DNA of 64,000 nucleotides. Origin: Bacillota bacterium (GTDB taxonomy: Bacteria; Bacillota; Clostridia; Acetivibrionales; JAEZXR01). The stretch spans positions 58,453-122,452 of the forward strand of contig JAEZXR010000052.1 in assembly GCA_023419605.1 (NCBI GenBank), written 5' to 3'. Numbering within the stretch: the stretch's first letter is position 1; each line of letters begins with the position of its first letter. The notes under the pieces were generated by a model. It was not told the origin of the DNA and ran no database searches. It saw only the letters and a program-made list of their open reading frames with translations. This document shows, piece after piece, positions 1 through 8,017 of the stretch. Made by a program: the position numbers and the translations under genes.

Positions 1-788
1 AGCTTGTTGCCTGGCGGTGGAGGTGTGGTTGATATGGTATAGGCAGCACTGGCGGTAGCCGAATCCGTCATGCCTGCTTTGAAAGCTTTGGCCTTGATGG
101 TGGTGCTGCTGGATACGGTGATTGAGCCTGTATAGGTCGTAGAGGAGGAAGTCGGGTCGCTTCCATTGGTAGTATACCGGATGGTGGCACCGCTGGTAGA
201 GCAGGAAATGCTAACCGACTGTGCAGAACTGTAAGTTCCGCCCGCCGGACTGAAAGTAGGCGTTGCCACCTGTGCTGCTGAGGAAATGGTGTAGGTAGCG
301 CTGGCAATACCGGAATCCGTCAGACCGGATTTGAAGGCTTTTGCCTTTATAGTGGTAGTGGCAGAAACAGTAATGGGACCGGTATAGGCTGTAGAAGAGG
401 ACGTCGGATCACTTCCGTTGGTGGTGTACCGGATGGTGGCACCGCTGGTTGCGCAGGAGATGGCTACTGACTGCGCTGTAGTATAGGTTCCGCCGACAGG
501 GCTGAAGGTAGGCGTTGCTACCGCTCCGCCGCCGCCATTGTAGGGAGACCATAATGCAGGAACATTCGGGGGCTCCCAGCCCACAAGCGCCGTATGCCCC
601 TGGATGCACTGGAAATTGCTTCCGTTATAAGAGACGATGTCTCCTATCTTATAGGTAGTTCCGGCTGTCCAGGCAGGGTAAGGCTCTGCACTCGCCGGAA
701 TAGAAAAACTTAAAACCGAGAAAATAACTGCCAGCCCAAGGATCATGGACAGGGCTTTCGTTAATTTACCTTTTCCGTATACTTTCAT
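1..788 (-). CDS. Secreted chitin-binding protein, N-terminal part (CBM5/12 plus two CHB_HEX-like repeats), cut by window edge
   Basis: The reading frame starts at ATG 788 and runs without a stop off the window start, so the C-terminus is missing. GGAGG at 798-802 lies 9 bases upstream. The protein opens with a basic and hydrophobic signal peptide ending in IPASAEP. A CBM5/12 module follows (YPAW...IGDIVSYNG...GWEPPNVPALW), then two repeats of the chitobiase C-terminal type (VATPTFSPxGGTY...IRYTTNGSDPTSSS...KAKAFK), then a Pro linker (TPPPPG). The binding module is N-terminal here but C-terminal in the three neighbouring genes, so a catalytic domain probably follows outside the window. Its identity cannot be seen. 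It is the last visible gene of a minus-strand chitin/chitosan cluster. Confidence 0.85.
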   Translation of the reverse strand, partial: MKVYGKGKLTKALSMILGLAVIFSVLSFSIPASAEPYPAWTAGTTYKIGDIVSYNGSNFQCIQGHTALVGWEPPNVPALWSPYNGGGGAVATPTFSPVGGTYTTAQSVAISCATSGATIRYTTNGSDPTSSSTAYTGPITVSATTTIKAKAFKSGLTDSGIASATYTISSAAQVATPTFSPAGGTYSSAQSVSISCSTSGATIRYTTNGSDPTSSSTTYTGSITVSSSTTIKAKAFKAGMTDSATASAAYTISTTPPPPGNK

Positions 789-877
789 ACTTTTTAACCT
801 CCATATCTTTTTTTGCTCTATTAGGAAACTTTTCTACAAGGGCCACACAGGAGCTCCATATTCCTGTGAGCTTCTGA

Positions 878-3535
878 TTATTGGAGCTGCCAGAGGGCAG
901 GCACGATGGGAGGTTCCCAGCCTACCAGAGAGGTATGGGGTGTTATGCATTTGTAGGTCTTTCCACCGTAAGTTACCATGTCTCCCAGTGCGTAAGTTGT
1001 ATTGGGAGCCCAGGCAGGGTAACTGCTGGTGCTAATGGTGTAAGCTGCACTGGCTATGGCCGAGTCGGTCATCCCTGATTTGGATGCATAGGCTTTCACC
1101 GTTCTGGTTGAGGATATACTGATGGGTCCTGAGTAAACAGGAGAGCTGGAAGTCGGAGTGCTTCCGTCGGTAGTATACCGGATGGCAGCTCCACTGGTTG
1201 CAGAGGAAATGGTCACCGACTGTGCCGTACTATAGGTTCCGCCCGCAGGACTGAAAGTGGGTGTTGCTACGTGCGATGTTGAAGAGATGGTATAGGTAGC
1301 ACTGGCAATACCGGAATCCGTCATGCCTGCTTTGAAAGCTTTCGCTTTCAGGGTCGTTGTTGCTGAAACGGTGATGGGACCGGTATAGGCAGTGGAAGAG
1401 GATGTCGGATCGCTTCCGTTGGTGGTGTACCGGATGGTGGCACCGCTGGTGGCACAGGATAGGGTCACTGACTGTGCGGTAGTATAGGTTCCACCGGCAG
1501 GACTAAATGCAGGTGTTGCCACTGTTTCTATGGGCTGCCCACCGGATAGGGGCGCAGGATTATTGAAATATGTCTGGGCTTTTGTTATCCACCAATAGCT
1601 ATCCGTCGGAGGGGAGCCTACACCATCGGTACTGTTTCCTACTCCGGCGCCAAAGAGAATGGAGATGATTCCTGCATCTACTGCTTCCTTGGCATGGGAA
1701 CCCCAGGTAATGTTGCTGCCCGAGACTGTGAGCTTGGAATCACCGCCTTGGTTTGTAGAGAAATAATTAAACCTTGTACCTGATGTCGTAAATGTATCGC
1801 CAAGGAAGAAGGTGGGCGCAGAGTCCTCATAATGCTGGTTTGTATTGTTCAAATCGGGGAATGTGCCATTATTGTAAGGGTTTGCGCTTGTGCTTGAATT
1901 TATATGCCCCACAGGAATCTGCCATAGGATAACAGGGAGTTGGGATTCCTGGCGTAATGTCTTATTAAACAACAGGTAATTATTCCAGTGGTCGAGGTTC
2001 CAAAACCAGGTAGAATTCGAAGGATCGGAAGGTGAGCTGATACCTGCATCCAAACCATATTTATCAATAGAAACAAAATCTGCACCGTAGCTTGAAACGC
2101 CGGCATTCATATAATATTTGCATATTTCCTTTGCTTCCGATACAATAGCGGAACGTCCGTTTGTAATCCCCTTTGTATCTGTGATTCTCATTAACCCTGT
2201 TGACGGTATACCGGTTGTTATTCCGGGAGAGGCCCAGAGATTGAACTGCCATCCGAAATACGCATTAGGTGCGTATTTATTTATGGTATAGTTTATTGCT
2301 TTTACAAGGCCTTCAAGGGTATCGGGGAATACGGGATCGCTGGAAGTGCTTAGAACTCCAGCCGAGTATGCAGCGCTTGTCCTCGCCGATATTCCGTTGG
2401 GCTGCTTACCGGAGTTTTGCATCATATAACCTATAAAATCAGGCTCCAGAACAATCCCGACGATCTCATCTCCGCCTTCCTGCTTTATTATATCAAGGGC
2501 GAACTTCAAATCCTTAAAATAGGATTGCATGTAGGAATCGCTTTCTATGTGCTGTTTGTCGAGCTCGTAGCTCTCACTGCCATCCGGAATATTATAATAC
2601 ACGAAGAAAGGAATCATCCCCAGTTTTTTGCTTTCGCGTATATAGGAGACAGCACGTCCGCCGTTACCGTCACCCCAGGTTTTCCAGCCGTTTACCGGGC
2701 CACCGTTCAGATAGATGTAACGGATATCCATCCTTTTGTTTGTGAGGCCGGCACCGTAATCCTTCCAAAAATCCAGATCCGCTGTTGAATCTTCACTTAC
2801 GGAGCCGATGGAAAGATAATCGGGAAGTCCGGGTAGTTTGCCGTCGGCAGTCTTTACACGTATCCCCACATAGCGTACCTTATTGCTTGTAGTCTCTTTG
2901 ATTTTGAGGGATGCGCGTCCTGCTTTCAACCCGTTTATTCTTAGGGTGGACCCGTTGATGATTTGGCAGCTTGCTGCCGAACTATTGCTGGTTGACAGGG
3001 TAAAACTGGGGCTGCTAACTCCTGTCACGCTGAGTGTGTAATCCGTGGTTCCCTGTGGAACTGTCAGCTGCAGCGCTTCTGCCGCAGCGTCAACTCCACT
3101 GATTTTTATTCCGCTGTTGACGACGCCGCCACCTGTATTTACATTGACGGAAATTGCAGCACTGGAGGTAGCGCCAAAGGAATTTATAAGATCGCATTTG
3201 TATGTATAGGTACCTGCGGGCATGTTGCTGAATGCTTTGGAAGCAGTTTGCGCATTGGGTGAACCGTCCGATAAAGAACCGGTATATACCAGGGCATCAT
3301 TCTCATAAAGCTTCCAGGACGTTCCATTGTTCCCCCACCACATGTTCATGGTTATGGTATAATTACCGTCGTTGTCGTTATTATCATGACCTAAAAAAGG
3401 AGTTCCCGGTGCGCCGGATGCAGCAGCACTTACCCTTGGGATACTGAAATTCATAATAAAGCAGAAAGCCAGCATTATACCGAGCAGCAAGGCCAGTGCT
3501 TTAAAAGGCAGACGTTTTCTTTTTGAGATTGACAT
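878..3535 (-). CDS. Secreted multidomain glycoside hydrolase-like protein with chitin-binding modules (family unassigned)
   Basis: This is an 885-residue extracellular protein with a signal peptide over about residues 1-38. Residues 40-135 resemble the N-terminal beta-sandwich of bacterial chitinases (GTPFLGHDNNDNDGNYTITM, WWGNNGTSWKLYEN). A second all-beta domain covers about 140-230. A large central domain (about 235-690) reads as an alpha/beta barrel-like hydrolase with acidic strand ends such as EIVGIVLEPDF and GADFVSIDKYG. Two CHB_HEX_C_1-like repeats and a C-terminal CBM5/12 ending GWEPPIVPALWQLQ follow. I cannot place the central domain in a numbered family; the LEPD motif only faintly recalls GH6. 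AGGAGG at 3545-3550 supports the start. Context suggests action on chitin or a similar glycan; substrate is inference. Confidence 0.85.
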   Translation of the reverse strand: MSISKRKRLPFKALALLLGIMLAFCFIMNFSIPRVSAAASGAPGTPFLGHDNNDNDGNYTITMNMWWGNNGTSWKLYENDALVYTGSLSDGSPNAQTASKAFSNMPAGTYTYKCDLINSFGATSSAAISVNVNTGGGVVNSGIKISGVDAAAEALQLTVPQGTTDYTLSVTGVSSPSFTLSTSNSSAASCQIINGSTLRINGLKAGRASLKIKETTSNKVRYVGIRVKTADGKLPGLPDYLSIGSVSEDSTADLDFWKDYGAGLTNKRMDIRYIYLNGGPVNGWKTWGDGNGGRAVSYIRESKKLGMIPFFVYYNIPDGSESYELDKQHIESDSYMQSYFKDLKFALDIIKQEGGDEIVGIVLEPDFIGYMMQNSGKQPNGISARTSAAYSAGVLSTSSDPVFPDTLEGLVKAINYTINKYAPNAYFGWQFNLWASPGITTGIPSTGLMRITDTKGITNGRSAIVSEAKEICKYYMNAGVSSYGADFVSIDKYGLDAGISSPSDPSNSTWFWNLDHWNNYLLFNKTLRQESQLPVILWQIPVGHINSSTSANPYNNGTFPDLNNTNQHYEDSAPTFFLGDTFTTSGTRFNYFSTNQGGDSKLTVSGSNITWGSHAKEAVDAGIISILFGAGVGNSTDGVGSPPTDSYWWITKAQTYFNNPAPLSGGQPIETVATPAFSPAGGTYTTAQSVTLSCATSGATIRYTTNGSDPTSSSTAYTGPITVSATTTLKAKAFKAGMTDSGIASATYTISSTSHVATPTFSPAGGTYSTAQSVTISSATSGAAIRYTTDGSTPTSSSPVYSGPISISSTRTVKAYASKSGMTDSAIASAAYTISTSSYPAWAPNTTYALGDMVTYGGKTYKCITPHTSLVGWEPPIVPALWQLQ

Positions 3536-3566
3536 TACTTAAAACCTCCTTTACATAACTGGAGAC

Positions 3567-3593
3567 CCCGGCTGGATTATAAATCCAGCCGGG
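3567..3593 (-). other. Intercistronic hairpin between chitinase and 885-aa hydrolase genes
   Basis: A perfect 12 bp inverted repeat with a 3-base loop begins 15 bases after the GH18 stop. No T-run follows on the minus strand, so it is more likely an mRNA-stabilising or partial-termination hairpin within the operon than a full terminator. Confidence 0.7.
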
Positions 3594-3608
3594 TGCCAAT
3601 ATTTATAC

Positions 3609-5285
3609 TTATACGGGCTGCCATAATGCAGGTACAATAGGTGGTTCCCAGCCGACAAGAGAGGTATGTGCCTGCACGCACCTATAGTTGATGCCGCCAT
3701 AAGAGACGATAGATCCTGCACTGTAATAAGTATTGGGTGACCATGCAGGGTAACCGCTTGTGCTGATGGTATAGGTAGCGGATGCAACAGCGGAATTTGT
3801 CATTCCCGATGCCATAGCAATCGCCTTAACGGTTTTGGTGCTTGTTACGGATATAGGACCTGTGTAAACAGTAGAGGTGGAAGTTGGTGTGGAACCATCG
3901 GTAGTATACCGGATGGTAGCCCCGGCTGTTGCACAGGAAATAGTTACATTCTGTGCGGAGCTATAGGTTCCGCCTGCAGGACTGAAGGTCGGTGTTGCTA
4001 CCTGCGAGGTGGAGGAGATGGTATAGGTAGCACTGGCTATGGCCGAGTCCGTCATGCCTGACTTGGATGCAATTGCCTTAATGGTTTTGGTTGAAGCTAC
4101 ATTAATAGGAGCTGAGTAAATTGGAGAAGCGGAAGTAGGCGTACTTCCGTCGGTAGTGTACCGGATGGTAGCACCGCTGGTTGCACAGGAGATGGTCACA
4201 TTCTGTGCAGTCGAGAATGTACCGCCGACCGGGCTGAAGGTCGGTGTGGCTACCGTCTGAACAGGAGAACCGTTCAGGTCTGTCCAGAGCTTATTAAGAA
4301 GCTCGCCGTTGGAATCCTGGTTATACTGCCAGAACATTACACCGCCAAGACCTTTTTGCTTAATATAGGCAGTTTTGTACCCGAGAGTTTCCACATCATC
4401 ATAGGTTATGAATTCACCGTTTCTTGTCAGGTAACAAGCTTTTGCTGCATTATCCCAGTTGCGAACCCACCCATTCATGTTTATGTAGCTGGATTTAAGC
4501 TGGGCGTATGTAGGCCATGCACTTCCGTAACGGCCGTAGAAGGGGACTCCCATATTGATTTTTGACGCGGGAACACCGCTTTGAATGTGAGAAGTAACTG
4601 CGGAGTCACAGCTTATACCGGGGCTGTAAGTGCTTGTATTGTAGAGGTTGGCATTGTGAGTAGCAGCACCGAAATCATAGGTCATGATGTTTATATAGTC
4701 ACAAATGGAAGCAATCTGACTCAATTCGGTATTGTTTACAAACTCCTGGCCGGCACCGGAAGCAATCGTCAGGATTTTGCCTGTGCCGATGGTATTACGG
4801 ATTTTTTGGAGTAATAGCGTATAGTTCTGTTTATCTTCCGGACGGCATTTAATAGTCCCCCAGCCGCCATTGACCGGATACTCCCAGTCCAGGTCAACTC
4901 CGTCCAGCTTATAGGTGTTTATAAACTGGAGGCAGCTGTTTGCAAAGGTTGTTCTGGATGCATCAGTTAAGGCCGCATCGGAGAAGCCTTCTGCTCCCCA
5001 TCCGCCAATGGAAAGTATGACCTTCAAGCTGGAATTTTGTGATTTAAGCCCCACAAGGGTAGTTAAATCACTGGGATTAGCAACAGACAACTGTCCGTTA
5101 ACGATGGAAGCAAAAGCATAGTTTATATGTGTGAGCTTAGTTGCATCGATACCGCTTGGTGTTCCGTATACATAGCCTATAACCTTATAGGCAGGAGCTG
5201 CCGATACGGGACTGAAATTGATTAAGGACAAAAGAACCGTAAATATGACTGCTATTGAAAGCAGTTTTCGATAGTTTCTTTTCAT
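3609..5285 (-). CDS. Secreted GH18 chitinase with two CHB_HEX-like repeats and CBM5/12
   Basis: Extracellular endo-type chitinase hydrolysing beta-1,4-GlcNAc polymers by substrate-assisted catalysis. It has 558 residues with a signal peptide (1-30, ending VSAAP). The GH18 barrel spans about 33-340, with SIGGW at 92-96 and the family motif DGVDLDWEYP, in which Glu135 is the catalytic acid and Asp131/Asp133 are partners. YINIMTYD and a late GVMFWQYNQD (substrate-binding Trp) are also present. Two chitobiase-C-terminal-like repeats follow (about 347-425 and 430-510), then a CBM5/12 with GWEPPIVPALW. The start is ATG 5285 with a GGGG-type ribosome site. It sits between the chitosanase and the 885-residue hydrolase on the same strand and is probably co-transcribed. 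The assignment is firm. Confidence 0.95.
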   Translation of the reverse strand: MKRNYRKLLSIAVIFTVLLSLINFSPVSAAPAYKVIGYVYGTPSGIDATKLTHINYAFASIVNGQLSVANPSDLTTLVGLKSQNSSLKVILSIGGWGAEGFSDAALTDASRTTFANSCLQFINTYKLDGVDLDWEYPVNGGWGTIKCRPEDKQNYTLLLQKIRNTIGTGKILTIASGAGQEFVNNTELSQIASICDYINIMTYDFGAATHNANLYNTSTYSPGISCDSAVTSHIQSGVPASKINMGVPFYGRYGSAWPTYAQLKSSYINMNGWVRNWDNAAKACYLTRNGEFITYDDVETLGYKTAYIKQKGLGGVMFWQYNQDSNGELLNKLWTDLNGSPVQTVATPTFSPVGGTFSTAQNVTISCATSGATIRYTTDGSTPTSASPIYSAPINVASTKTIKAIASKSGMTDSAIASATYTISSTSQVATPTFSPAGGTYSSAQNVTISCATAGATIRYTTDGSTPTSTSTVYTGPISVTSTKTVKAIAMASGMTNSAVASATYTISTSGYPAWSPNTYYSAGSIVSYGGINYRCVQAHTSLVGWEPPIVPALWQPV

Positions 5286-5408
5286 ATAGTTTTACCCCTT
5301 TCTTTTATAAAACCCTATTTAATAATAATGTTTTGTTAATAGTCAGATCCTCTGGGTAAGTTGTGCCTGATACTTGGTTAATACCAGTTTCAAGCTCCAA
5401 GCATTTCT

Positions 5409-6860
5409 TTAGAGGGCCGTCCACAATGCAGCTACATAGGGGGGCTCCCAGCCGACAAGAGACGTATGGGCCTGTATACACCTATAGTTAATGCCGCCGT
5501 AAGAAACGATAGCTCCAATACTATAAGCAGTATTGGGTGCCCATGCAGGGTAGCCGCTGCTGTTTATGGTGTAAGTTGCACTGGCTACTGCCGAGTTAGT
5601 CATACCTGACTTGGTCGCATAGGCTTTCACCGTTTTTGTAGATGATATGCTTATGGGACCTGAATAAACAGGTGAACTGGAAGTAGGAGTCGTTCCGTCC
5701 GTAGTATATCGGATGGTAGCCCCGCTGGTCGCGCAGGAAATGGTTACGGACTGTGCCGAACTATAGGTTCCGCCTGCCGGACTAAAGGTAGGTGTTGCTA
5801 CCTGTGAGGCGGAGGAAATCGTATAGGTAGCGCTGGCTATACCGGAATCTGCCAATCCTGACTTAAAGGCTTTCGCTTTTAGCGTAGTTGTTGTGGAGAT
5901 GGTGATGGGGCCTGTATAGACTGTGGAAGATGAAGTCGGGTCACTTCCATTGGTGGTATACCGGATGGTAGCTCCACTGGTGGCAGAGGAGATCGTCACC
6001 GATTGTGCAGTTGAGTATGTACCGCCGGCAGGGCTGAAGGAGGGTGTTGCTACAGTTTCGGTACCGCCGGAAATTGTAAAGGTATCTCCATAGCAGGTAA
6101 CCGTAATGGGTCTTGCCAGGTTCGCGTTATTGTCGGTATTCAATAACTTTTGATACACTTTAACCCGGTCGACAGCTTCACTCCATGTGGGATCGGCTGC
6201 AAGAATTCCATACCGGATATTCAGGAACTTATTCAACCACGTTTTTTCATCGGTGCCAGTACTGATTTTTCCGACGGCACTGTTGGTTTGGTTGATAATA
6301 TCCCTTGCTCCGTCTTCGCCATGGTTAATGAAGGAGTCGTATAATTCCCCGGCTGTGATGGCATATTTTGCGCCTACTTCATTGGCTGCGGCCTGGGACG
6401 GATTCCAATAAAGCTCGTCCACCAGATTGTGCTGAGCCTGTTTGAAAGCAGGGTCATTACCGCAGGAGCGGAAATCAGCGGGGAAGTTTGCAAGTCCCGT
6501 GGTATCGGAACACAAGCCGCCAGGATGGGGCAGGCTGTCGATGCGCTCAAATGCCGGAATGTATTTGACCAGAATGTTATTGGGGTTCAATGACTGGTAT
6601 TTCTTCAGGAACATTGTTCCATCGTAGGTTCCGCTGCAGAATCCGGCGAAACCGAAGGTTAAGCCCCTTCCGTCCCCTATGTTTTCCACATAGGTGTATT
6701 GCAGCGTCGTTGTGCTGTTTTCAAATATGGAAGTCAGCTTGAAAATCGTGTCTCTTTGCGTGTCGGTTACCGCACCGAATACTCCGGTCAAGGCCACCAG
6801 GCAGACGAATAGGCACAGACCTACGGAAAATACCTTCTTCTTTAATGCTTTTTTAAACAT
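5409..6860 (-). CDS. Secreted GH46 chitosanase with two CHB_HEX-like repeats and CBM5/12
   Basis: Extracellular endo-chitosanase that cleaves glucosamine-rich chitosan, an inverting GH46 enzyme. It has 483 residues; the signal peptide covers about 1-30. The catalytic domain (about 31-265) shows the GH46 signature: Glu47 in IFENS as probable general acid, Asp63 in GDGRGLTFGFAG as probable base, then CSGTYD. Two chitobiase-C-terminal-like repeats and a CBM5/12 ending GWEPPYVAALW follow. TAGGAGG sits 7 bases before ATG 6860. It is the first gene of the minus-strand cluster and has an unusual structured leader at 6910-7007. Pairing a chitinase with a chitosanase suggests use of partly deacetylated chitin such as fungal wall material (inference). 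Confidence 0.93.
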   Translation of the reverse strand: MFKKALKKKVFSVGLCLFVCLVALTGVFGAVTDTQRDTIFKLTSIFENSTTTLQYTYVENIGDGRGLTFGFAGFCSGTYDGTMFLKKYQSLNPNNILVKYIPAFERIDSLPHPGGLCSDTTGLANFPADFRSCGNDPAFKQAQHNLVDELYWNPSQAAANEVGAKYAITAGELYDSFINHGEDGARDIINQTNSAVGKISTGTDEKTWLNKFLNIRYGILAADPTWSEAVDRVKVYQKLLNTDNNANLARPITVTCYGDTFTISGGTETVATPSFSPAGGTYSTAQSVTISSATSGATIRYTTNGSDPTSSSTVYTGPITISTTTTLKAKAFKSGLADSGIASATYTISSASQVATPTFSPAGGTYSSAQSVTISCATSGATIRYTTDGTTPTSSSPVYSGPISISSTKTVKAYATKSGMTNSAVASATYTINSSGYPAWAPNTAYSIGAIVSYGGINYRCIQAHTSLVGWEPPYVAALWTAL

Positions 6861-6909
6861 ATTTTTGCCTCCTATTTTTTTATTTCTATTCGTGCAACGG
6901 GTAGTCTAT

Positions 6910-7007
6910 TTTCAATCCTTATAGGCACGAACTATAAGGACTGAAAGTATCTGTAGCATAGGGGACTGAACCTGTGCTCACCTCCCGGTTTCAAATTTAC
7001 AGATACT
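6910..7007 (-). promoter_or_regulatory. Structured 5' leader upstream of the chitosanase gene
   Basis: Two consecutive inverted repeats lie in the minus-strand leader. The first is a perfect 10 bp repeat, 6998-7007 with 6946-6955, enclosing about 42 bases. The second pairs 15-base arms 6932-6946 and 6910-6924 with one mismatch and a 7-base loop. They are followed by about 45 bases to the start codon. I see no T-run after either stem, so a classic terminator is not indicated. No riboswitch class is recognised with confidence. Confidence 0.55.
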
Positions 7008-7410
7008 AAAAATTAAATTTTTATTTTTTTATACAATGTAATAATGTAAAGCATTAATTCCGAGTGGATTACCAGTGTAAAAATGTGCTGATGTTCTAAG
7101 TGCCCTATAAAACGGGTAGGTGTAGAAGACTATAATAAAATCAAAATAGCCAGTAAGGTAAGAATGTACCATAAAATTTTATTGATCGTAATAAGTAAAG
7201 GTACCCGTGAACGGATAATCTGCGTGGTTTGGAATTTTTCAGCGAATGTTTTACCCAATATATCGCAAGGTTTGGTGTGAAGGGTTAATAATGATACTTT
7301 ATGAGTATACTTTATGTTGTTTATTTATATAAATTTTACCATAAACATTTTAAAAATCGATAGGACAATCTTGGTATTTATTGTACAATTTTGGCAGTAT
7401 TTACATGATA
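7008..7410. other. AT-rich intergenic region
   Basis: No convincing gene is seen. The region probably holds the minus-strand promoter of the chitinolytic cluster, but several AT-rich -10-like strings occur and I cannot choose one. The only open frame of note (7325-7537, minus) has no supporting ribosome site or recognisable product. Confidence 0.4.
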
Positions 7411-7435
7411 AAAACGAACCACGGTTCGTTTTTTT
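7411..7435 (+). terminator. Short bidirectional terminator-like hairpin
   Basis: A 7 bp palindromic stem (ACGAACC/GGTTCGT) with a 2-base loop is preceded by A's and followed by seven T's. It works on paper in both directions, but no gene clearly ends here. It could close a small RNA, or be a relic. Confidence 0.45.
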
Positions 7436-7620
7436 AGTTACCGTAAGTCCTTTTAGCAGGGGCTGTTTCGTGCCTGGTATGTAATTGAGGAAATGATGGA
7501 GTTTAGTTTGCAAAACCTGATGGCATGAATCGTACAAACAAAATAGTATTGAACGAAACTAATGCTGCCAGATTTGGTATTGTATCGAAGGAATATTCAT
7601 GTAAAAAGGAGAGTTATTAG

Positions 7621-7668
7621 ATGGCGGATTGTGAGGAGCAGCCACGAACAACTGTAATTATATGGTAA
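7621..7668 (+). CDS. Candidate 15-residue small ORF
   Basis: AAAAAGGAG at 7603-7611 lies 9 bases before ATG 7621, and the frame ends in TAA at 7668, encoding a short peptide MADCEEQPRTTVIIW. The ribosome site is better than expected by chance, but nothing else supports it. It lies about 70 bases upstream of the thrS promoter and could be a leader peptide, a truncated gene start, or noise. Confidence 0.2.
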   Translation: MADCEEQPRTTVIIW

Positions 7669-7740
7669 CGGGGTTTTTCTTTATACAGACTCAAACGTTT
7701 ATTGATGTATGTGCATTATACCCGAATAAAAAAGTCCATG

Positions 7741-7769
7741 TTGACATTATACTAACCTAAGCATATAAT
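7741..7769 (+). promoter_or_regulatory. Sigma-A promoter of the thrS T-box transcript
   Basis: TTGACA (7741-7746) and TATAAT (7764-7769) are both consensus and are separated by exactly 17 bases, immediately upstream of the T-box leader. Confidence 0.9.
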
Positions 7770-7776
7770 ATTTGAA

Positions 7777-7995
7777 AAGAATACTTTATTCTGCAATGAT
7801 GAGACGAGTAAACCGATAAAATCTTTATCAGAGAGAAGGCATCACCGGCTGAAAGTGCCTTTAAAGAAAGTCGTTTGAAAACCACCTCGGAGCGGGAACG
7901 ATGATGCCGTTACAATCATAATGAGGACCGAATTAGGGTGGAACCACGGGAGTATAGCTCCCGTCCCTTGCATGTGCAAGGGACGGGAGTTTTTT
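7777..7995 (+). promoter_or_regulatory. T-box riboswitch (threonine) controlling thrS
   Basis: This leader senses uncharged tRNA-Thr and gates read-through into thrS. The T-box sequence AGGGTGGAACCACGGG is at 7935-7950. The Stem I region with a GATGAGACGAGTAA-type element precedes it. The specifier loop contains ACC at 7881-7883, a Thr codon, consistent with the downstream gene. The antiterminator/terminator choice is explicit: a long perfect stem spans 7958-7989, followed by six T's (7990-7995). Confidence 0.92.
7958..7995 (+). terminator. T-box intrinsic terminator
   Basis: A GC-rich perfect hairpin (left arm from CTCCCGTCCC) with a very short loop is followed by TTTTTT. Its left arm follows the T-box sequence, as expected for a transcriptional T-box. 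Confidence 0.93.
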
Positions 7996-8017
7996 GTTGG
8001 AAAGGAGAGAAAATATC

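Noticed and set aside
6910..7007. c-di-GMP (GEMM) riboswitch for the chitosanase leader
   Set aside because: The conserved core sequences of either c-di-GMP class could not be found in the leader.
7325..7537. 70-residue open frame on the minus strand
   Set aside because: No ribosome site, no recognisable motif, AT-rich intergenic context; treated as non-coding.
7994..8017. TTG start extending thrS upstream
   Set aside because: It lies in the T-run of the T-box terminator and has no ribosome site, while ATG 8018 has AAAGGAG at the right distance.
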